Below are positions 25,969 through 34,058 of a stretch of 64,000 nt of DNA, one piece after another. The notes below the pieces were generated by a model, which worked only from the letters and a program-made list of their open reading frames with translations, was not told where the DNA came from and searched no databases. The first letter of the stretch is position 1. Every line of letters begins with the position of its first letter. The DNA is from Kitasatospora cineracea. GTDB taxonomy: Bacteria > Actinomycetota > Actinomycetes > Streptomycetales > Streptomycetaceae. The stretch lies in the NCBI RefSeq assembly GCF_003751605.1, contig NZ_RJVJ01000001.1, forward strand, positions 930,001 through 994,000, in the 5' to 3' direction. Position numbers and translations under genes: made by a program.

Positions 25969-27249
25969 TCAGGCGGTGGCGAGGCCGGCGGCGCGGAAGG
26001 ACTCCAGCGTCGGGCGGATCACGGCGGTCATGCCGGCGTCGGCGACCGCGTCGAGGGTCTTGAGGCCGTCGCCGGTGTTGATGGCCACGGTCTCCTTGGA
26101 CGGGTCCAGCAGGCCGGTCTCGACCAGCTTCTTCAGCACGCCGACGGTCACGCCGCCCGCGGTCTCGGCGAAGATCCCCTCGGTGCGGGCGAGCAGCTTG
26201 ATCGCCTCGACCACCTCGGCGTCGGTGACGTCCTCGACCGCGCCGCCGGTGCGGCGGGCGATGTCCAGCACGTACGGGCCGTCGGCCGGGTTGCCGATCG
26301 CCAGCGACTTGGCGATGGTGTCCGGCTTGACCGGCTTGATCACGTCGCGGCCGGCCTTGAAGGCGGCCGAGACCGGGGAGCAGCCCTCGGCCTGGGCGCC
26401 GAAGATCTTGTACGGCTTGTCCTCGACCAGGCCGAGCTTGATCAGCTCCTGCAGACCCTTGTCGATCTTGGTGAGCTGGGAGCCGGAGGCGATCGGGATG
26501 ACGATCTGGTCGGGCAGCCGCCAGCCGAGCTGCTCGCAGATCTCGAACGCCAGGGTCTTGGAGCCCTCGCCGTAGTACGGGCGCAGGTTGACGTTCACGA
26601 AGCCCCAGCCCTCGCCGGCCGGGTCGCCGATCAGCTCGGAGCAGAAGCGGTTCACGTCGTCGTAGTTGCCGTCGATGCCGACCAGCTCGCCGCCGTACAC
26701 GCCGGCCATCACGACCTTGCCCTGCTCCAGGTCGTGCGGGATGAACACGCAGGACTTGAAGCCGGCCCGGGCGGCCGCGGCGCCCACCGCGCCGGCCAGG
26801 TTGCCGGTGGAGGAGCAGGACAGCGTGGTGAAGTCGAAGGCCCGGGCGGCCTCGATCGCGCAGGCCACCACCCGGTCCTTGAAGGAGTGGGTCGGGTTGC
26901 CCGAGTCGTCCTTGATGTGCAGCTGCGCGGTGAAGCCCAGCTCGCGGCCCAGGTTGTCGGCCTTGACCAGCGGGGTCCAGCCCGGGTTCAGGTTCGGCTT
27001 GCCGGCCACGTCGGCCGGGACGGGCAGCAGCGGGGCGTAGCGCCAGATCGACGCCGGGCCGGCCTCGATCCGCTTGCGCAGCTCCTCGGCGTCGTAGCCC
27101 GCGTAGTCGTAGGCGATCTCCAGCGGGCCGAAGCACTCCAGGCAGGCGAAGCTCGGGCCGAGCGGGAAGCGCGTCCCGCACTCCCGACAGGACAGCGCGG
27201 TCGCGGGACCGAGGTCGACGGCGGTGGGTGCGGCGGTGTCAACAGCCAT
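25969..27249 (-). CDS. metM: MetM-type homocysteine synthase (threonine synthase homologue)
   Basis: 426 residues, fold-type II PLP enzyme. PLP lysine K124 lies in GNPTHSFKDR; the phosphate-binding loop is SSTGNLAGAV; an N-terminal knuckle has Cys 21, 24, 36 and 39 (CREC ... CLEC). By sequence it is a threonine synthase. The downstream sulfur carrier gene and the SAM-I riboswitch upstream fit MetM, which takes O-phosphohomoserine and MetO thiocarboxylate to homocysteine in Streptomyces. Plain threonine synthase activity cannot be excluded from sequence. The start is the ATG at 27249; an in-frame ATG 24 bases upstream overlaps the riboswitch P1. Confidence 0.85.
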   Translation of the reverse strand: MAVDTAAPTAVDLGPATALSCRECGTRFPLGPSFACLECFGPLEIAYDYAGYDAEELRKRIEAGPASIWRYAPLLPVPADVAGKPNLNPGWTPLVKADNLGRELGFTAQLHIKDDSGNPTHSFKDRVVACAIEAARAFDFTTLSCSSTGNLAGAVGAAAARAGFKSCVFIPHDLEQGKVVMAGVYGGELVGIDGNYDDVNRFCSELIGDPAGEGWGFVNVNLRPYYGEGSKTLAFEICEQLGWRLPDQIVIPIASGSQLTKIDKGLQELIKLGLVEDKPYKIFGAQAEGCSPVSAAFKAGRDVIKPVKPDTIAKSLAIGNPADGPYVLDIARRTGGAVEDVTDAEVVEAIKLLARTEGIFAETAGGVTVGVLKKLVETGLLDPSKETVAINTGDGLKTLDAVADAGMTAVIRPTLESFRAAGLATA

Positions 27250-27265
27250 GGTGGCGAGGCCCTTT

Positions 27266-27396
27266 CTCCTCATCTTCCCCGGAGCGCGGTCGCGTCCGGG
27301 ACGGAATTGGCACCTGTCCCGCCGGGCCTGCTGGCCGCGCGGGAGGGTTGCCGGGACTTCAACGGGCCGTTCCCTCAGTCCCTCTGGATGAGCTCT
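27266..27396 (-). ncRNA. SAM-I (S-box) riboswitch upstream of metM
   Basis: The minus-strand leader shows the S-box order: AGCUCAUCC (P1 5' strand), GAGGGACUG, CCGUUGAAGUCCCGGCAACC (near 27346-27365), a variable P3, GGUGCCAAUUCC (27303-27314), and GAAGAUGAGGAG (P1 3' strand, 27266-27277). CUCAUC pairs with GAUGAG to close P1. The P1 3' strand runs into the purine-rich GAGGAGAAAGGG before the start, which suggests control of translation: SAM would close P1 and hide the ribosome-binding site. The start codon is 17 nt past the aptamer. Confidence 0.85.
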
Positions 27397-27532
27397 GTGA
27401 AGTTGTGGTCGTACGCTGCGAGCGACCCCCGGGTGCGAAGGCACGATCGCAATACGAAGACTGTATCCGAAGGCCCGCGCGGACCCACCCCCGCGTCCGA
27501 CACCCGAGACGAACCGACACAGGGAGCGAGAC

Positions 27533-28531
27533 TTGCCGGAGCAGCCCGAGCCCGGGGTCCTGCCGGAGGTGGCCGACTGGCTGCGCCGCCGATCGTGGAC
27601 GGCCGCCGACCGGCCGCTCGACCTGCTGCTGGCCGCCAAACGCGCCGCCGGGGCGGCCGGCACCGTCAGCGTGGTGCTGCCCGCGCTGGACGAGGAGCCC
27701 ACCGTCGGCGAGATCGTCGCCGCGATCCGCACCGAGCTGGTCGAGCGCGTCCCGCTGGTCGACGAGCTGGTGGTGGTCGACTCCGGCTCGCAGGACGGCA
27801 CCGCCGCCGCCGCGGCCGCCGCCGGCGCCCGGGTGGTGCACCGCGACGCGATCCTGCCCCGGCTGCCCGCCGAACCCGGCAAGGGCGAGGTGCTGTGGCG
27901 CTCGCTGCTCGCCACCAGCGGCGCGATCGTCTGCTTCGTCGACGCCGACCTGCGCGAGTTCGACCCGGCCTTCGTCTCCGGCATCATCGGCCCGCTGCTC
28001 ACCGACCCGGCCCTGCAGCTGGTCAAGGCCATGTACGACCGGCCCTTCGAGGCCGACGGCGCCGTCGTCCCGGCCGGCGGCGGCCGGGTCACCGAACTGG
28101 TCGCCCGCCCGCTGCTCAGCCTGCACTGGCCGCAGCTGGCCGGCTTCGTCCAGCCCCTCGGCGGCGAGTACGCGGCCCGCCGCAGTCTGCTGGAACGACT
28201 GCCCTTCCCGACCGGCTACGGCGTCGAACTCGGCCTGCTGGTCGACGCGTTGGAGCTGGCCGGGCTGGACGCGCTGGCCCAGGTCGACGTCGGCGTCCGG
28301 CACCACCGGCACCAGGACGGCCAGGCCCTCGGCCGGATGGCCGCCACCATCTACCGCACCGCCCTGGAACGCCTGGACCGCACCCACCGCCTCAAGGCCG
28401 ACCCCGACCTGGTCCGGCCGCTGCTCACCCAGTACACCCGCACCGCCGCGGGCTTCGCCCCCCGCACCCACCCCGTCCCGGCCACCGAACGCCCCCCGAT
28501 GGCCACCGTCCCCGAGTACCGCGACCGCTGA
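27533..28531 (+). CDS. gpgS: Glucosyl-3-phosphoglycerate synthase
   Basis: 332 residues, TTG start at 27533 with AGGGAG upstream. GT81/GT2-type glycosyltransferase: SVVLPALDEEPTVGEIV at the N-terminus, VVDSGSQDGTA, and the metal/UDP-binding CFVDADLREF. A C-terminal GVELGLLVDALELAG and GVRHHRHQD follow, matching actinobacterial GpgS. It joins NDP-glucose to 3-phosphoglycerate, the first step to glucosylglycerate, a compatible solute and a primer for methylglucose polysaccharides. otsA follows on the same strand, grouping two osmolyte/glucan pathways. It is divergent from metM. Confidence 0.88.
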   Translation: MPEQPEPGVLPEVADWLRRRSWTAADRPLDLLLAAKRAAGAAGTVSVVLPALDEEPTVGEIVAAIRTELVERVPLVDELVVVDSGSQDGTAAAAAAAGARVVHRDAILPRLPAEPGKGEVLWRSLLATSGAIVCFVDADLREFDPAFVSGIIGPLLTDPALQLVKAMYDRPFEADGAVVPAGGGRVTELVARPLLSLHWPQLAGFVQPLGGEYAARRSLLERLPFPTGYGVELGLLVDALELAGLDALAQVDVGVRHHRHQDGQALGRMAATIYRTALERLDRTHRLKADPDLVRPLLTQYTRTAAGFAPRTHPVPATERPPMATVPEYRDR

Positions 28532-28631
28532 CCCGGGCGCCCGCCCGGCCCTCCACCGGTCCCCCACTGTTCACCCGGCCCGCGCCGCGCCGAGTGGTTT
28601 GGTCCGGTGATCGCACGGCAAGGTTGGCTGT

Positions 28632-30101
28632 ATGGCCGATCACGTGTCCGAACGCCCCCAGCAGTCCGGAGCCGCCCCGATCCTGGTGGCCTCCAACCGC
28701 GGCCCGGTGTCCTTCCGCACGGAGGACGACGGCACGCTGACCCTCCGCAGAGGCGGCGGCGGCCTGGTGTCCGGGCTCTCCGCGATCGACGACCCGAACG
28801 CGGTCTGGGTCTGCGCCGCCCTCTCCGACGCCGACCGCACTGCCGCCCGGCAGGCCCCCGACGGTCGCCTCGACCTGGCCGGCCACGACGTCGGCGGACA
28901 GGCCGTCCGAATGCTGGACATCGATCCGGAGACCTTCGCCCGCGCCTACAACGGCGTCGCCAACTCCACCCTCTGGTTCGTCCACCACCTGCTCTACCAG
29001 ACGCCCGTGCAGCCCGCCTTCGACGCCGCATTCCGCACCGAGTGGGCCGCCTACCGGGCCTACAACGCCGCCTTCGCCGAAGCCCTCGCCGCCGAGGCCG
29101 CCCCCGGCGCCGCCGTCCTGGTGCAGGACTACCACCTCTCGCTGGCCCCCGCCCTGCTCCGCGAACTCCGCCCCGACCTGCGGATCGGCCACTTCTCGCA
29201 CACCCCCTGGGCCCCGCCGGACTACTACCGGCTGCTGCCCGACGACGTCGCCGCCGCCGTCCTCGAAGGCATCCTCGGCGCCGACCGCGCCGCCTTCCTG
29301 ACCCGCCGCTGGGCCCTCGCCTTCGCCGACTGCTGCGAGGCCGTCCTCGGCGCGCAGGTCGACCGCTCCGAACTGACCGTCACCCACGGCGGCCGCACCA
29401 CCCGGCTCGGCGTGCACGGCCTCGGCGCCGACGCCGAGTTCCTGCGCGAACGCGCCCACCGGCCCGACGTCGACGAACGCCTCGCCACCCTGCGCGAGGC
29501 CGTCGGCGACCGCCGCACCATCGTCCGGGTCGACCGCACCGAACTCAGCAAGAACATCGTCCGCGGCCTGCTCGCCTACCGGCACCTGCTGCGCACCCGC
29601 CCCGAATGGCTCGGCAACGTCGTCCACATCGCCTTCGCCTACCCCTCCCGCACCGACCTCGCCGAGTACCGCGACTACACCGCCGAAGTGCAGCGCCTCG
29701 CCGGGGAGATCAACGCCGAGTTCGGCACCGCCGACTGGCAGCCGCTCATCCTGCACGTCAACGACGACTTCCCGCGCTCCCTCGCCGCGTACCGGCTCGC
29801 CGACGTCGCCCTGGTCAACCCGATCCGCGACGGCATGAACCTGGTCGCCAAGGAGGTCCCCGTCGTCTCCGACCGCGGCTGCGCCCTCGTCCTGTCCCGC
29901 GAGGCCGGCGCGTACGCCGAACTCGCCGACGACGCGATCACCGTCAACCCCTACGACGTCATCGCCACCGCCGACGCCCTCGCCGAGGCCCTCGCCATGC
30001 CCCCCGCCGAACGCGCCGACCGCACCAAACGCCTCGCCGCCGCCGCCACCGCCCTCCCGCCCCAGCAGTGGTTCCTGGACCAGCTCCACGCGCTCCAGTA
30101 G
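28632..30101 (+). CDS. otsA: Trehalose-6-phosphate synthase
   Basis: 489 residues, ATG at 28632. GT20 family: ILVASNRGPVSFRTEDDG and RGGGGLVSGL (UDP-glucose loop), WFVHHLLY, VQDYHLSLAPALL, HFSHTPWAPPDYY (acceptor site), FLTRRWALAFADCC, and NPIRDGMNLVAKEV (Asp/Gly/Met/Asn nucleotide site). It makes trehalose-6-phosphate from NDP-glucose and glucose-6-phosphate. The matching phosphatase otsB lies beyond the palindromic repeat on the opposite strand, convergent, which is unusual compared with an otsAB operon. Confidence 0.92.
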   Translation: MADHVSERPQQSGAAPILVASNRGPVSFRTEDDGTLTLRRGGGGLVSGLSAIDDPNAVWVCAALSDADRTAARQAPDGRLDLAGHDVGGQAVRMLDIDPETFARAYNGVANSTLWFVHHLLYQTPVQPAFDAAFRTEWAAYRAYNAAFAEALAAEAAPGAAVLVQDYHLSLAPALLRELRPDLRIGHFSHTPWAPPDYYRLLPDDVAAAVLEGILGADRAAFLTRRWALAFADCCEAVLGAQVDRSELTVTHGGRTTRLGVHGLGADAEFLRERAHRPDVDERLATLREAVGDRRTIVRVDRTELSKNIVRGLLAYRHLLRTRPEWLGNVVHIAFAYPSRTDLAEYRDYTAEVQRLAGEINAEFGTADWQPLILHVNDDFPRSLAAYRLADVALVNPIRDGMNLVAKEVPVVSDRGCALVLSREAGAYAELADDAITVNPYDVIATADALAEALAMPPAERADRTKRLAAAATALPPQQWFLDQLHALQ

Positions 30102-30106
30102 CCGCG

Positions 30107-30340
30107 CAGAGCGAAACCGGGGGCGCGGGAGCAACTGCTGCGCGCCAGACCCTGCGCAAGCAGGGGCGCGGGGAACTGCGCGGCCAACCGAGCACGCACA
30201 GCCGGATCGCCCCGCGGGACAGTGTGTTGCACTGTCCCGCGACCGCACCGACGTGCGACTCCCTCCCCCAGCCCCAAGGGGGGCTGGGAGGTGCCCCCTT
30301 CGCGCAGTCCCCCGCGCCCCCGGCTTCGCGTTCGTCGCCC
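30107..30340. repeat. Dispersed palindromic intergenic repeat, copy B
   Basis: Core 30145-30266 is 119/122 identical to copy C at 47865-47986. It contains GCAGGGGCGCGGGGAACTGC, the ACCGAGCACGCACAGCC block and a perfect GGGACAGTG / CACTGTCCC hairpin with a TGTTG loop. A further stem CCCCCAGCCCC / GGGGCTGGG lies at 30265-30290, and the closing arm CGCGCAGTCCCCCGCGCCCC near 30303. It fills the gap between the convergent otsA and otsB. Confidence 0.85.
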
Positions 30341-31189
30341 CTAGCCGCGCAGCAGCTCCGTCAGCCCGTTCAGCAGGTCGACCACCCCCGCCGGCCCGGC
30401 GACCAGCAGGTCGGCGCGTTCGGCGAGGGCCGCGACCGGGGGTTCGCCGGTGACGGGGCCGCTGCAGACGAGCAGGCCGGGGTGGCCGGCTTCGCGGCGG
30501 CGGCCGATCTCCGCGTAGGCGGCGAGGTCGCCGAGGTCGTCGCCGGCGAAGAGGACCGGGCCCGCGTCCCGTTCGGCGAGGAACTCGTGCAGGGCGGCCC
30601 CCTTGTCGACCCCGGGCGGCCGCAGTTCGAGGACCATCCGGCCGGGTTCGACCACCAGTCCGTGCCGCCCGGCGAGTTCGTCGAGCGGGCCGCGCAGCCG
30701 TTCCAGCAGCGCGTCCGGTTCGGGGGCGCGCCGGGTGTGGACGGCCAGCGCGCGTTCCTTGTCCTCGACGAAGGTGCCCTCGGGCACGTCCAACCCGGCG
30801 AGCAGCGACGGCAGTTCGCCCCGGACGGCGGCCACCCCGGGCGGCGGCGGGGCGGCGGTGACGGCGTTGCTGCGGGCGTCCCAGCGTTCGGCGCCGTAGT
30901 GGCCGAGGACGGTGAGGTGTTCGAGGCCGGGGGCGGCGGTGAAGCCGCCGTACGCGGCGGCGGTCGCGGCGGGCCGTCCGGTGACCACGACGACCGCGCC
31001 GACCAGCGGGGCCAGCGCGCCGAGTGCGGGGACGACCCCGGGGTGGGCGCGGGCCCGGTCGGGGTCGGCGACGATCGGGGCGAGCGTGCCGTCGAAGTCG
31101 AGTCCCACGACGGCGGACTTCGGATCGGCGAGCAGACCCGCCAGTCCGGTCCGACCCGCCTGGGTCGTGATCTGTTCAGCGATTCCCAT
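30341..31189 (-). CDS. otsB: Trehalose-6-phosphate phosphatase
   Basis: 282 residues from the ATG at 31189. HAD superfamily, OtsB type: VVGLDFDGTLAPIV (motif I, DxDGT), VVVTGRPA (motif II), EDKERALAVHTR, and VLFAGDDLGDLAAY (motif IV, GDDxxD). A cap domain lies between. It removes phosphate from trehalose-6-phosphate made by OtsA. Separate promoter on the minus strand. The DUF3263 gene lies 53 bp upstream. Confidence 0.92.
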   Translation of the reverse strand: MGIAEQITTQAGRTGLAGLLADPKSAVVGLDFDGTLAPIVADPDRARAHPGVVPALGALAPLVGAVVVVTGRPAATAAAYGGFTAAPGLEHLTVLGHYGAERWDARSNAVTAAPPPPGVAAVRGELPSLLAGLDVPEGTFVEDKERALAVHTRRAPEPDALLERLRGPLDELAGRHGLVVEPGRMVLELRPPGVDKGAALHEFLAERDAGPVLFAGDDLGDLAAYAEIGRRREAGHPGLLVCSGPVTGEPPVAALAERADLLVAGPAGVVDLLNGLTELLRG

Positions 31190-31242
31190 GCCCCCGACGC
31201 TACCGGCCGCCGCCGGTCGCCGGGCGGCTATCGGGCCGGTGG

Positions 31243-31473
31243 TCACTGCCGGGCTTCGCGCCGCGCCTGCCGGATCCGGCGCAGCCGGTTGACCAGGACC
31301 GGGTCGTGGGCGAGTGCCTCGGCCCGGTCGAGCAGGGCGTTGAGCAGCTGGTGGTAGCGGGTGGCGGAGATGCCGAGCTCCTGCCGGATCGCCTGCTCCT
31401 TGGCACCGGCGGTCCGCCACCCGCGGGCTTCCAGGGCGAGCACGGCCCGGTCGCGTTCGGTCAGTTCGGCCAT
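31243..31473 (-). CDS. DUF3263 family small HTH-like protein
   Basis: 76 residues. Begins MAELTERDRAVLALEARGW, then KEQAIRQELGISATRYHQLLN, a helix-turn-helix-like stretch, and ends in a basic RRIRQARREARQ tail. This matches the actinobacterial DUF3263 family, probably a small DNA-binding protein. It is upstream of otsB and may be cotranscribed with it. Confidence 0.88.
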   Translation of the reverse strand: MAELTERDRAVLALEARGWRTAGAKEQAIRQELGISATRYHQLLNALLDRAEALAHDPVLVNRLRRIRQARREARQ

Positions 31474-31497
31474 GCGTCCAGGCTATGCCCCGCCCCC

Positions 31498-31593
31498 GTC
31501 AGCCCGTCCCCGCCCGCCCCCGTCAGCCCGTCCCCGCCCGCCCCCGTCAGCCCGTCCCCGCCCGCCCCCGTCAGCCCGTCCCCGCCCGGCCCG
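31498..31593. repeat. 24-bp tandem repeat, four units
   Basis: GTCAGCCCGTCCCCGCCC begins each 24-bp unit, at 31498, 31522, 31546 and 31570; a diverged fifth GTCAGCCCG at 31609 is the end of the next gene including its stop codon. The array looks like slipped copies of that gene's 3' end. Confidence 0.85.
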
Positions 31594-31610
31594 GCCCGGC
31601 CCGGCCCCCG

Positions 31611-32876
31611 TCAGCCCGCCCGGCGGGCCTTGGCGGCCTCCGCGAGGGCGGTGGACTGCAGGTCGGCGAGCACCTGGTCGCCGCCGCTCTTCACGGCCTT
31701 GCCCATCTGCTGCTTGATCATGCTGCTGACCTTGTCCCAGGAGGGGTCGCCGTAGGGGTAGAAGCTGGCGGTGGGCAGGTTCTGCAGGAACTGGGCGAGG
31801 TCCTGGTGGGAGGCGTTGGCCGACATGTCGTCGAGGGTGTCCTGGGTGACGGGGAGCATGTTGTACTCCTCGTCGAAGGCCAGGGTGTTCTGCTTGGCGA
31901 GGGTGAAGTTCAGGAACTTCTTGATCTCCGCCCGGTGGCCGTTGGCCTTGAAGGCCATCAGCCAGTCGGCGACGCCGAAGGTGACCTCCTTGACCTCCTT
32001 GCTCTTGCGCGGGATCGCGGCGGTGCCGTACTGGATGCCGGCCGCTGCGGCGGCCTTGATCAGCGCGGGGTGGCCGTTGAGCATGGCGACCTCGCCCTTG
32101 GTGAAGGCGGTGAAGGCGTCCTTGCGGTTGGCCTGGCCGGGGTCGGGGTAGGTCAGGCCGCGGTCGACCAGGTTGGTGCGCAGCCACTTGAAGGTGTCCC
32201 GGTTGGGCTGGCTGTCGATGGTGTAGTTGCCGACGCTGTCGGAGAGTTCGCCGCCGCCGCTCATCGTCCAGATCATCGACTCGGCCTGGGCCTCCTCGGG
32301 GCCGAGCGGCAGCGCGTACGGGGTGACGCCCGGGACCTTGGACTTGATCAGCTCGGCGTCCTTGCGCAGGTCGTCCCAGGTGGCGGGCGGGGCGGTGATG
32401 CCGGCCTTGTCGAAGATCGCCTTGTTGTAGACGAACACCCGGCTGGAGGAGATGAACGGGATGCCGTACTGGCTGCCGAGCACCTGGCCGGCCTTGCTGA
32501 ACGAGCCCAGCAGGTTGGCCTGGGCCTCCATGGAGAGCACGTCGCCGACGGGGTAGAGGCGGTCGGCGGCGACCTGGTCGGCGAAGCCGCCGGTCTGCAC
32601 GACGTCGGGGGTCTTCCCCTTGGCGATCAGGTCGGCGACGTGCTTGTCGATGTCGTCCCACGAGACCACGTCGACCTTCACCTTGATGCCGGGGTTGGCG
32701 GCCTCGAAGTCCCTGGCGACCTTGTTCCAGTAGATGCTGCTGCTGTTGGAGGCGTCGGTTCCGTAGTCGGCCGCGACCAGGTCGAGCGTCACCCCGCCTC
32801 CACCGGACAGGACGCCGCAGCCGGAGAGCAGCAGGCATCCGACGAGGGGGAGAGGGATCAGCGCTGATCGCTTCAA
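31611..32876 (-). CDS. Carbohydrate ABC transporter substrate-binding lipoprotein
   Basis: 421 residues, extracellular solute-binding family 1. Signal: basic MKRSALIP, a hydrophobic core and lipobox LLLSGC with Cys at about 20. The binding domain shows WDDIDKHVADLIAKGKTPDVV, GIPFISSSRVFVYNKAIFD, TFTKGEVAMLNGH and the hinge strand VADWLMAFKANG. No permease genes are nearby. A good DasR-like operator lies 54 bp upstream and the gene sits beside nagKA, so an amino-sugar ligand is likely, though inferred. The stop codon is part of the tandem-repeat motif. Confidence 0.9.
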   Translation of the reverse strand: MKRSALIPLPLVGCLLLSGCGVLSGGGGVTLDLVAADYGTDASNSSSIYWNKVARDFEAANPGIKVKVDVVSWDDIDKHVADLIAKGKTPDVVQTGGFADQVAADRLYPVGDVLSMEAQANLLGSFSKAGQVLGSQYGIPFISSSRVFVYNKAIFDKAGITAPPATWDDLRKDAELIKSKVPGVTPYALPLGPEEAQAESMIWTMSGGGELSDSVGNYTIDSQPNRDTFKWLRTNLVDRGLTYPDPGQANRKDAFTAFTKGEVAMLNGHPALIKAAAAAGIQYGTAAIPRKSKEVKEVTFGVADWLMAFKANGHRAEIKKFLNFTLAKQNTLAFDEEYNMLPVTQDTLDDMSANASHQDLAQFLQNLPTASFYPYGDPSWDKVSSMIKQQMGKAVKSGGDQVLADLQSTALAEAAKARRAG

Positions 32877-32929
32877 GGGGGACCGCCTTCGGGAGGGTGA
32901 CAGCCGCGACCCTGGCAGTTCCCGCTCAC

Positions 32930-32945
32930 AGTGGTCCAGACCTGT
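32930..32945. promoter_or_regulatory. DasR-like operator upstream of the sugar-binding lipoprotein
   Basis: AGTGGTCCAGACCTGT matches 14 of 16 positions of the DasR consensus, allowing C/G at positions 2 and 15. It lies 54 bp upstream of the lipoprotein start. Confidence 0.6.
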
Positions 32946-33071
32946 AGGGGCGGAAGTTATCGAAGTGTCAGTTCCTGTTGCGCCCCGCGCAACGTGGACT
33001 GCACAACTGTCCGGTATCCGGACGACCGCGGGTCTTCACCGTGCCGCCGCCCCGCCCCCGTTCCGGCGCGC

Positions 33072-33860
33072 TCAGGCGGTCAGGACGGTCACCCCGGCGT
33101 CGGTGAAGGCGGCGGCCAGCGCGTCCGGCACCTGGCTGTCGGTGACCAGGGTGTCCACCGCCTCCAGGCCGCAGATCCGGGCGAAGGCCCGGTGGCCCAG
33201 CTTGGAGGAGTCGGCGGCCACCACCACCCGCCGGGCCCGTTCGGCGAGCAGCCGGTTGATCGCCGCCTCGCCCTCGTGGTGGGCGGTCGCACCGTGCTCG
33301 GTGTCGAGCCCGTCCACGCCCAGCACCGCGGTGTCCAGGGCGAGTTCGCCGAGCACCTGGGCGGCCAGCGGGCCGATCAGCTCGTACGACTGGGGGCGGG
33401 CGACGCCGCCGGTGACCACGATCTTCACCTGCGGACGGACCGTCAGTTCGTTGGCGATGTTGAGCGCGTTGGTGACCACGGTGAGGCTCTGGCCGCTCTC
33501 CGGGTGCTCGGCCAGGTCGGGCCGGACGGCGAGCGCCCGGGCCACCTCGGTGGTGGTGGTGCCGCCGTTGAGGCCGACCACCTCGCCGGGGGCGATCAGG
33601 CCGGCCACCAGGGTGCCGATCCGCTGCTTGGCGTCGGCGTTGCGGGCGGTCTTGTAGCGCAGCGGCAGGTCGTAGGAGACGCTGTGCGCCACCGCGCCGC
33701 CGCGGGTGCGGGTGAGCATCTGCTGGCGGGCCAGCTGGTCGAGGTCGCGGCGGATGGTCGCGGCCGAGACGTCGAGCTCGCCGGCCGCCTCCTCGACGTC
33801 CAGCCGGCCGTGCTCGGCCAGCAGTTCCAGCAGCGCGTTCCACCGCTCGTACCTGGACAC
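33072..33860 (-). CDS. DeoR family transcriptional regulator
   Basis: 262 residues from the GTG at 33860 with GGGAGGAG upstream. N-terminal DeoR HTH: RWNALLELLAEHGRLDVEEAAGELDVSAATIRRDLDQL, in two pieces, followed by RTRGGAVAH. The C-terminal DeoR sensor domain has GEVVGLNGGTTTTEVARAL (phosphosugar pocket), VVTNALNIANEL, VVTGGVARPQSYELIGPLA, and the AADSSKLG signature. It probably represses the divergent agaS-like gene and is released by a phosphorylated amino sugar. Operator-like TGCGCA repeats lie between the two genes. Confidence 0.93.
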   Translation of the reverse strand: MSRYERWNALLELLAEHGRLDVEEAAGELDVSAATIRRDLDQLARQQMLTRTRGGAVAHSVSYDLPLRYKTARNADAKQRIGTLVAGLIAPGEVVGLNGGTTTTEVARALAVRPDLAEHPESGQSLTVVTNALNIANELTVRPQVKIVVTGGVARPQSYELIGPLAAQVLGELALDTAVLGVDGLDTEHGATAHHEGEAAINRLLAERARRVVVAADSSKLGHRAFARICGLEAVDTLVTDSQVPDALAAAFTDAGVTVLTA

Positions 33861-33940
33861 CGTCCGCTCCTCCCGCGCCCCGCCCGGCGCGCCCCGCGCC
33901 CGGCGGGGACAGCTTCGCACACCCGGGCTCCGCTCCACTC

Positions 33941-33990
33941 ATTGCGCAATCATGCGCGAAACAGCTATAAATCAATCAGCTTTGCGCACT
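33941..33990. promoter_or_regulatory. Divergent operator/promoter between deoR and agaS-like gene
   Basis: Perfect palindrome ATTGCGCAAT (33941-33950), then TGCGCG at 33953 and TTTGCGCA at 33981-33988. On the plus strand TTGCGC (33942-33947), an 18-bp spacer and TATAAA (33966-33971) form a promoter, with the palindrome on its -35. Confidence 0.5.
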
Positions 33991-34058
33991 CGGTTCGCCC
34001 TCGGGCGGTTCCGGTCCGCATCGCGCCGTCCCCGGGGAAGCCGAAGGAGCCCGCACCC

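Noticed and set aside
25969..27249. Housekeeping threonine synthase
   Set aside because: Possible by sequence alone, but the SAM-I riboswitch and the MoaD/ThiS-type carrier gene downstream favour MetM, and neither hom nor thrB is nearby.
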